64,000 nucleotides of DNA from Thermomonas fusca DSM 15424. Its GTDB lineage: Bacteria; Pseudomonadota; Gammaproteobacteria; Xanthomonadales; Xanthomonadaceae. The stretch is taken from contig NZ_AUIV01000010.1 of assembly GCF_000423885.1 (NCBI RefSeq), positions 1 to 64,000 on the forward strand, given 5' to 3'. This document shows, in pieces, positions 60,106-64,000 of this stretch. A program made the position numbers and the translations under genes. Each line of letters opens with the position of its first letter. Positions within the stretch are counted from its first letter, which is position 1. The notes below the pieces were generated by a model. It did no database searches. It worked only from the letters and a program-made list of their open reading frames with translations, and had not been told where the DNA came from.

Positions 60106-62571
60106 TCAGAGCTGGCCGCCGAAGTTGAACTGCAACCGCTCGATCCGGTCGCCGTCCTTCTTGCGCAGCGGCAGTGCGTAGCTGATCGACAGCGGCCCCA
60201 TCGGCGAGCGCCACAGCAGCGCCACGCCGGCCGAAGCACGCAGTTCGCCGGCATCGAAGTTGTCCCAGCCGTTGTAGACGTTGCCGACGTCCAGGAACGC
60301 AGACACGCGCGCCGACGGGCTGTCGAACAGCTTCGGGAAGATCGCTTCCACCGAACCGGCCAGCAGCACCGAGCCGCCCAACGGCTGGCGGTAGCCGAAG
60401 CTGGATGTGTAGACGGGGCCGAGGGTGTTGTCCATGAAGCCGCGCACGCGCCCGCTGGAGGCAATGCCGCCGGCGTAGAAGTTCTCGAAGAACGGCAGCC
60501 CGGTGGCGTTGACGGTCTTCACGTAGTCCGGCGAATTTGTCAGGCAGGGATCGGTGCCGATCGGGCCGGGCACGTAGGTGTCGCCCTGCCCGTCGTTGTT
60601 GGTGTCCACCAGGGTGGGTGCGGTGAAGCAGAGGTTGCGGCTGTAGTCCTTGCCGTAGGAATCGCCGTAGCCCAGGTTCAGCGCGGTCTTGACCACCAGC
60701 GCCGGATGCAGCGGCCAGTACTTGGAGATGTCGTACTGCAGCTTGAAATATTCCACCGTGGAGCCGGGCAGGGCGATTTCAGCGGAGAGGTTCTGGGTGC
60801 CGCCCACCACCGGGGTGAAGTAGTTGTTGCGGGTATCGCGGCCCCAGCCCACTTGGGCGCGCCAGCTGTGGAAGGTGCGCTGGCCAACCGCCTTGACGTA
60901 ATCGACCAGCGGCTGCGGGGTCGAGCCTTCGAACGCCAGGATCTCGTTGCTGTCGATGCCCACCATCAGCGAGATGGAGTCGGCTTCGCTCAGCGGCAGC
61001 CCCATGAACACCTGGAAGGAGCCGCTGTTGGTGGAGTAGGAGGCGACGTTGAAGCTGGAGTAGTCGAACTCGCGCCACCACAGGTTGTAGCCCAGCGACA
61101 TGCCGTCGTCGGTGAAATAGGGATTCACGTACGAGAAGTCGTAGCGCTTCTGGTAGTCGCTGCGGGTGATCGCGGTGGAGACGCGGTTGCCGGTGCCGAG
61201 GAAGTTGTTCTCCTGCAGCTGCAACGACAGGTTCAGGCCGGACAGCTGCGAATAGCCGACGCCGGCCGAAATGCTGCCGGACGTGGTTTCCTTGACCGTG
61301 TAGACCACGTCCACCTGGTCGTCGGTGCCGGCCACCGGTTCGCTGTCGACGCTGACTTCCTCGAAGTAGCCGAGGCGGTCCAGCCGCACCTTGCCGCGGT
61401 CGATCGCCGCCTGCGAATACCAGCTGCCCTCGAACTGGCGCATTTCGCGGCGCAGCACCGGGTCGGCGGTGCGGGTATTGCCCTTGAACACGATCCGGCG
61501 CACGTTCACGCGCGGGCCGGGCTGGACCTGGAAGTCGACCGCCACGGTGCGCTTGTCGCGGTCGATGCTCGGCACCGGGTTGACCCGGGCGAAGGCGTAG
61601 CCGATGTTGGAAAGGCGCGCGGTGATCGCGTTGGTGGCCATTTCCAGCAGCCCGCGCGAAAAAACGTTGCCGGGCCTGATGAAGCTGACGATGGTTTCGA
61701 CCTCGGACTTCGGCAGCACCGTGTCTCCGGACACCGAGATGTCGGCGAAATTGTAGGCCTCGCCCTCGGTCATGCCGGCGGTGATGAACATGTCCTTGCG
61801 GTCGCCGCTGATCGCCACCTGGGTGGAATCCAGGCTGAAGTCGACGAAGCCGCGGTCCAGGTACCAGGAGTTCAGCTTCTCGATGTCGCCTGACAGCTTC
61901 TCGCGCGAATACTGGTCGTCGCGCTTGTACCAGCTCATCCAGTTGCTGGTATGCGACTCCCAGCCCTTGGTGATGTCCTCTTCCTCATACCTCTCGTTGC
62001 CGATGAGGTTGATGTGGCGGATCTTGGCCGCTTTGCCTTCCTTGACGTTGATGGTCAGGTTGATGCGGTTGCGGTCCAGCCGCTCCACCGATGGGCTGAT
62101 CTGCACGCCGTACTTGCCGCGGTTGTTGTACTGGCGAGTCAGCTCCTGGGTGACGCGATCCAGGTTGAGCGGGTTGTAGGTTTCGCCCTCGGCCAGGCCG
62201 ATGTCCTTCAGGCCCTTGGTCAGGTCCTCGGTCTTGAGGTCCTTGTTGCCGGACAGGGTCAGCTTGTTGATCGCCGGCCGCTCGACCACGCTGATCACCA
62301 GGATGCCGCCCTGGCGATCCAGCCGCACGTCCTCGAAGAAGCCGGTCTTGTACAGGGCGCGCAGCGCCTCCGCGGCCTTGCCCTGGTCGAGGGTGTCGCC
62401 GCGTTCCACCGGCAGGTAGGTGAACACGGTGCCGGCGCCGATGCGCTGCAGGCCGTCGATGCGGATGTCGCTGACCGTGAAGGGCGCGAGCGCCGTCTGC
62501 GCCAGCGCCGGCAGCGAAAGCGCCGAGGCAAGGGCAAGGGTAAGCAGGCGGCGGTGCATGGGTCGGGTCAT
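60106..62571 (-). CDS. bamA: Outer-membrane protein assembly factor BamA
   Basis: Core of the BAM complex that inserts beta-barrel proteins. Signal peptide (RRLLTLALASALSLPALAQ), five POTRA domains (about 25-420: FTVSDIRIDGLQRI, RPAINKLTLSGNK, KIRHINLIGNERYEEEDI, YNFADISVSGDTVLP, VNVRRIVFKGNTRT) and a 16-strand barrel that includes VRGFMDNTLGP and ends LQFNFGGQL, an outer-membrane-type C-terminus. 821 aa (E. coli 810). ATG 62571 has AGGA eight bases upstream; a longer frame to 62658 has no signal start. Confidence 0.96.
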   Translation of the reverse strand: MTRPMHRRLLTLALASALSLPALAQTALAPFTVSDIRIDGLQRIGAGTVFTYLPVERGDTLDQGKAAEALRALYKTGFFEDVRLDRQGGILVISVVERPAINKLTLSGNKDLKTEDLTKGLKDIGLAEGETYNPLNLDRVTQELTRQYNNRGKYGVQISPSVERLDRNRINLTINVKEGKAAKIRHINLIGNERYEEEDITKGWESHTSNWMSWYKRDDQYSREKLSGDIEKLNSWYLDRGFVDFSLDSTQVAISGDRKDMFITAGMTEGEAYNFADISVSGDTVLPKSEVETIVSFIRPGNVFSRGLLEMATNAITARLSNIGYAFARVNPVPSIDRDKRTVAVDFQVQPGPRVNVRRIVFKGNTRTADPVLRREMRQFEGSWYSQAAIDRGKVRLDRLGYFEEVSVDSEPVAGTDDQVDVVYTVKETTSGSISAGVGYSQLSGLNLSLQLQENNFLGTGNRVSTAITRSDYQKRYDFSYVNPYFTDDGMSLGYNLWWREFDYSSFNVASYSTNSGSFQVFMGLPLSEADSISLMVGIDSNEILAFEGSTPQPLVDYVKAVGQRTFHSWRAQVGWGRDTRNNYFTPVVGGTQNLSAEIALPGSTVEYFKLQYDISKYWPLHPALVVKTALNLGYGDSYGKDYSRNLCFTAPTLVDTNNDGQGDTYVPGPIGTDPCLTNSPDYVKTVNATGLPFFENFYAGGIASSGRVRGFMDNTLGPVYTSSFGYRQPLGGSVLLAGSVEAIFPKLFDSPSARVSAFLDVGNVYNGWDNFDAGELRASAGVALLWRSPMGPLSISYALPLRKKDGDRIERLQFNFGGQL

Positions 62572-62667
62572 TCGGAACATCCTGTTGAGCTGCCTGGTCC
62601 GGCGTTGCAGTATCGCAGCGCCCTGTTGCGGGGAATGCGGCGGCGCGGGCAGCGCCAACCGGGGGGG

Positions 62668-64000
62668 TCACGACATCAGGTGCAGGATGTCGTTGTAGAA
62701 AGCCAGTCCCATCAGCCCTGCGATCATCGCAAGGCCGATGTAATGGCCGACAGCCATGGCCCGCTCGCCCACGGGGCGGCGGATGACAAGCTCGATAAGG
62801 TAATACAGCAGATGACCCCCGTCCAAGACGGGGATCGGAAGCAGGTTGATCAAGGCCAGGCTGACCGACAACAGGGCCAGGAAGTTCAGGAACCAGGCCG
62901 GGCCGCGGGCGGCGAAGTCGTTGGCGGCGCGGGCGATGGTCAGCGGGCCGGAAACGGTGTTCTGCACCGATACCCGGCCGGTGAAGGCGCGGCCGATCAT
63001 GTCCACCAGCTGGCGGGCCTGGAAGCCGGTCTCGCGCGCGGCGGCGGGGATCGCCGCCAGCAGCCCGTAGCGCAGGGTGGCGTCGTGCGGCGCCGGGCCG
63101 AGGGCGGCGTTGCCGACGCCGAGGATCCAGCGCGGCTGGCCGTCGTCGCCGGCCATGCGCTGCGGGGTCAGCTCCAGCGCCAGCCGCTCGCCGTCGCGTT
63201 CGACCTCGACCATGCCCGGCACCCCACGCGCGCCCAGCCGGGCCACCAGCGGGGCGATGTCCTCGAAACTGGCTACCGGATGGGCGTCGATGGCGGTGAT
63301 GCGGTCGCCTTCGGCCAGCACGCCCCAGGCCGGCGTGCCCTCGCGCACGCTGCCGACCAGCGCCGGCAGCAGCAGGTGGCGGGGGACCAGGCCGATCTCG
63401 CCGATCGCGCGCAGCTCGTCCGCCTGCGCCGGCAGCTTCTGCAGCGGCAGCGAGCGGATGGCGGTGCCGCCGTCCTCGCGCTGGATCCGCAGCGGCACCG
63501 ACTGGCGATCCAGCGCGGCCACCGACAGCGCCATGCCCAGCTCGCTCCAGGTGGGTGTTTCGCGTTCGCCCACCGCCAGGATGCGGTCGCCCGGCTGCAG
63601 CCCGGCCTGCGCGGCGATGCCATTGGCGCTGCCGACCACCGGCGCGTAATCGGGACGGCCGATCACCAGCATCGCCCACAGCAGGCCGAAGGCCAGCAGC
63701 AGGTTGGCCAGCGGCCCGGCAGCCACGATGGCGATGCGCCGCCATACCGACGCGCGGTTGAACGCGCGATCCAGCTCGTGCGCGGCGACATCGCCCTCGC
63801 GTTCGTCCAGCATCTTCACGTAGCCGCCCAGCGGGATCGCGGCGATGACGTATTCGGTGCCGTCCTTGCCGATTTTCGACCACAGCGGTTTGCCAAAGCC
63901 CACCGAGAAGCGGAGCACCTTCACCCCGCAGCGGCGGGCGACCCAGAAATGGCCGAACTCGTGGAAAGTGACCAACACCCCCAGCGCGACCAGCAACCAC
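62668..64000 (-). CDS. rseP: Site-2 protease RseP, N-terminus cut by window edge
   Basis: Intramembrane zinc protease that releases sigma-E by cleaving RseA. The zinc motif HEFGH lies in VTFHEFGHFWVARR close to the right edge; GGYVKMLDEREG, two PDZ domains (AGLQPGDRILAVGE; GVLAEGDRITAID) and the third ligand in NLLPIPVLDGGHLL follow. 442 residues are in the window; only about 6-10 N-terminal residues are missing. Precedes bamA by 96 bp that hold no gene. Confidence 0.94.
   Translation of the reverse strand, partial: WLLVALGVLVTFHEFGHFWVARRCGVKVLRFSVGFGKPLWSKIGKDGTEYVIAAIPLGGYVKMLDEREGDVAAHELDRAFNRASVWRRIAIVAAGPLANLLLAFGLLWAMLVIGRPDYAPVVGSANGIAAQAGLQPGDRILAVGERETPTWSELGMALSVAALDRQSVPLRIQREDGGTAIRSLPLQKLPAQADELRAIGEIGLVPRHLLLPALVGSVREGTPAWGVLAEGDRITAIDAHPVASFEDIAPLVARLGARGVPGMVEVERDGERLALELTPQRMAGDDGQPRWILGVGNAALGPAPHDATLRYGLLAAIPAAARETGFQARQLVDMIGRAFTGRVSVQNTVSGPLTIARAANDFAARGPAWFLNFLALLSVSLALINLLPIPVLDGGHLLYYLIELVIRRPVGERAMAVGHYIGLAMIAGLMGLAFYNDILHLMS

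Overview
The window is chromosomal DNA of a high-GC gammaproteobacterium, most probably from the Lysobacterales/Xanthomonadaceae (a Lysobacter, Luteimonas, Thermomonas or Xanthomonas relative). The reasons are gene content and order: a fused GDP-mannose pyrophosphorylase/phosphomannose isomerase of the XanB/AlgA type, the AmgK-MurU recycling pair, an nlpD locus without rpoS, and the rseP-bamA-lpxD-fabZ-lpxA-lpxB-rnhB-dnaE-accA cluster. The genus cannot be fixed from sequence reading alone. Nearly everything is housekeeping. The only classical mobile element is the right end of an IS5-family insertion at the left edge. I found no rRNA, tRNA, CRISPR array, prophage or defence island.

Layout. 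1-340: IS5 remnant. 341-5371: ssb behind a reiterated AT-rich leader, an acyl-CoA thioesterase, two tandem NlpC/P60 peptidases, slyD followed by a run of hairpins, and a D-amino-acid dehydrogenase with a small membrane protein. 5414-14130 and on to 18696: parE divergent from glk, then pyrG-kdsA-eno-ftsB-ispD-ispF-truD, an opposite-strand Smr gene, and surE-pcm-yqaA-nlpD. 18776-24314: purM-purN-DUF3108 divergent from DUF2066-perM-hda. 24311-27482: amgK-murU back to back with the GDP-mannose enzyme. 27697-35616: sulfur assimilation, with cysG-cysK, the regulator cysB and cysJIH. 35789-37771: a YeaQ-type membrane protein, a TonB-like protein and a SIMPL protein. 37897-48545: maf-rng-yhdP-tldD, darP, pmbA and two DUF4870 proteins. 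48599-64000, all on the minus strand: rseP(partial)-bamA-lpxD-fabZ-lpxA-lpxB-rnhB-dnaE-accA-tilS-xseB-ispA.

How the genes work together. Several blocks serve the envelope: Kdo synthesis (kdsA), lipid A synthesis (lpxD, fabZ, lpxA, lpxB), outer-membrane assembly (bamA, rseP, yhdP), peptidoglycan turnover (nlpD, NlpC/P60, amgK-murU) and isoprenoid supply (ispD, ispF, ispA). The sulfur block appears to be one regulon. The two promoter regions upstream of cysG/cysB and cysJIH share the palindrome TATGCNTCNGCNGCATA, which I propose as the CysB operator.

The most unusual signals are non-coding structures. A 58-bp near-perfect palindrome lies in frame inside ispA and adds about 15 residues to the enzyme. 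A 103-bp element with perfect 29-bp inverted arms sits between lpxA and lpxB. Five perfect inverted repeats are packed behind slyD. Complex hairpins also lie between ispD and ispF and between the GDP-mannose gene and cysK.
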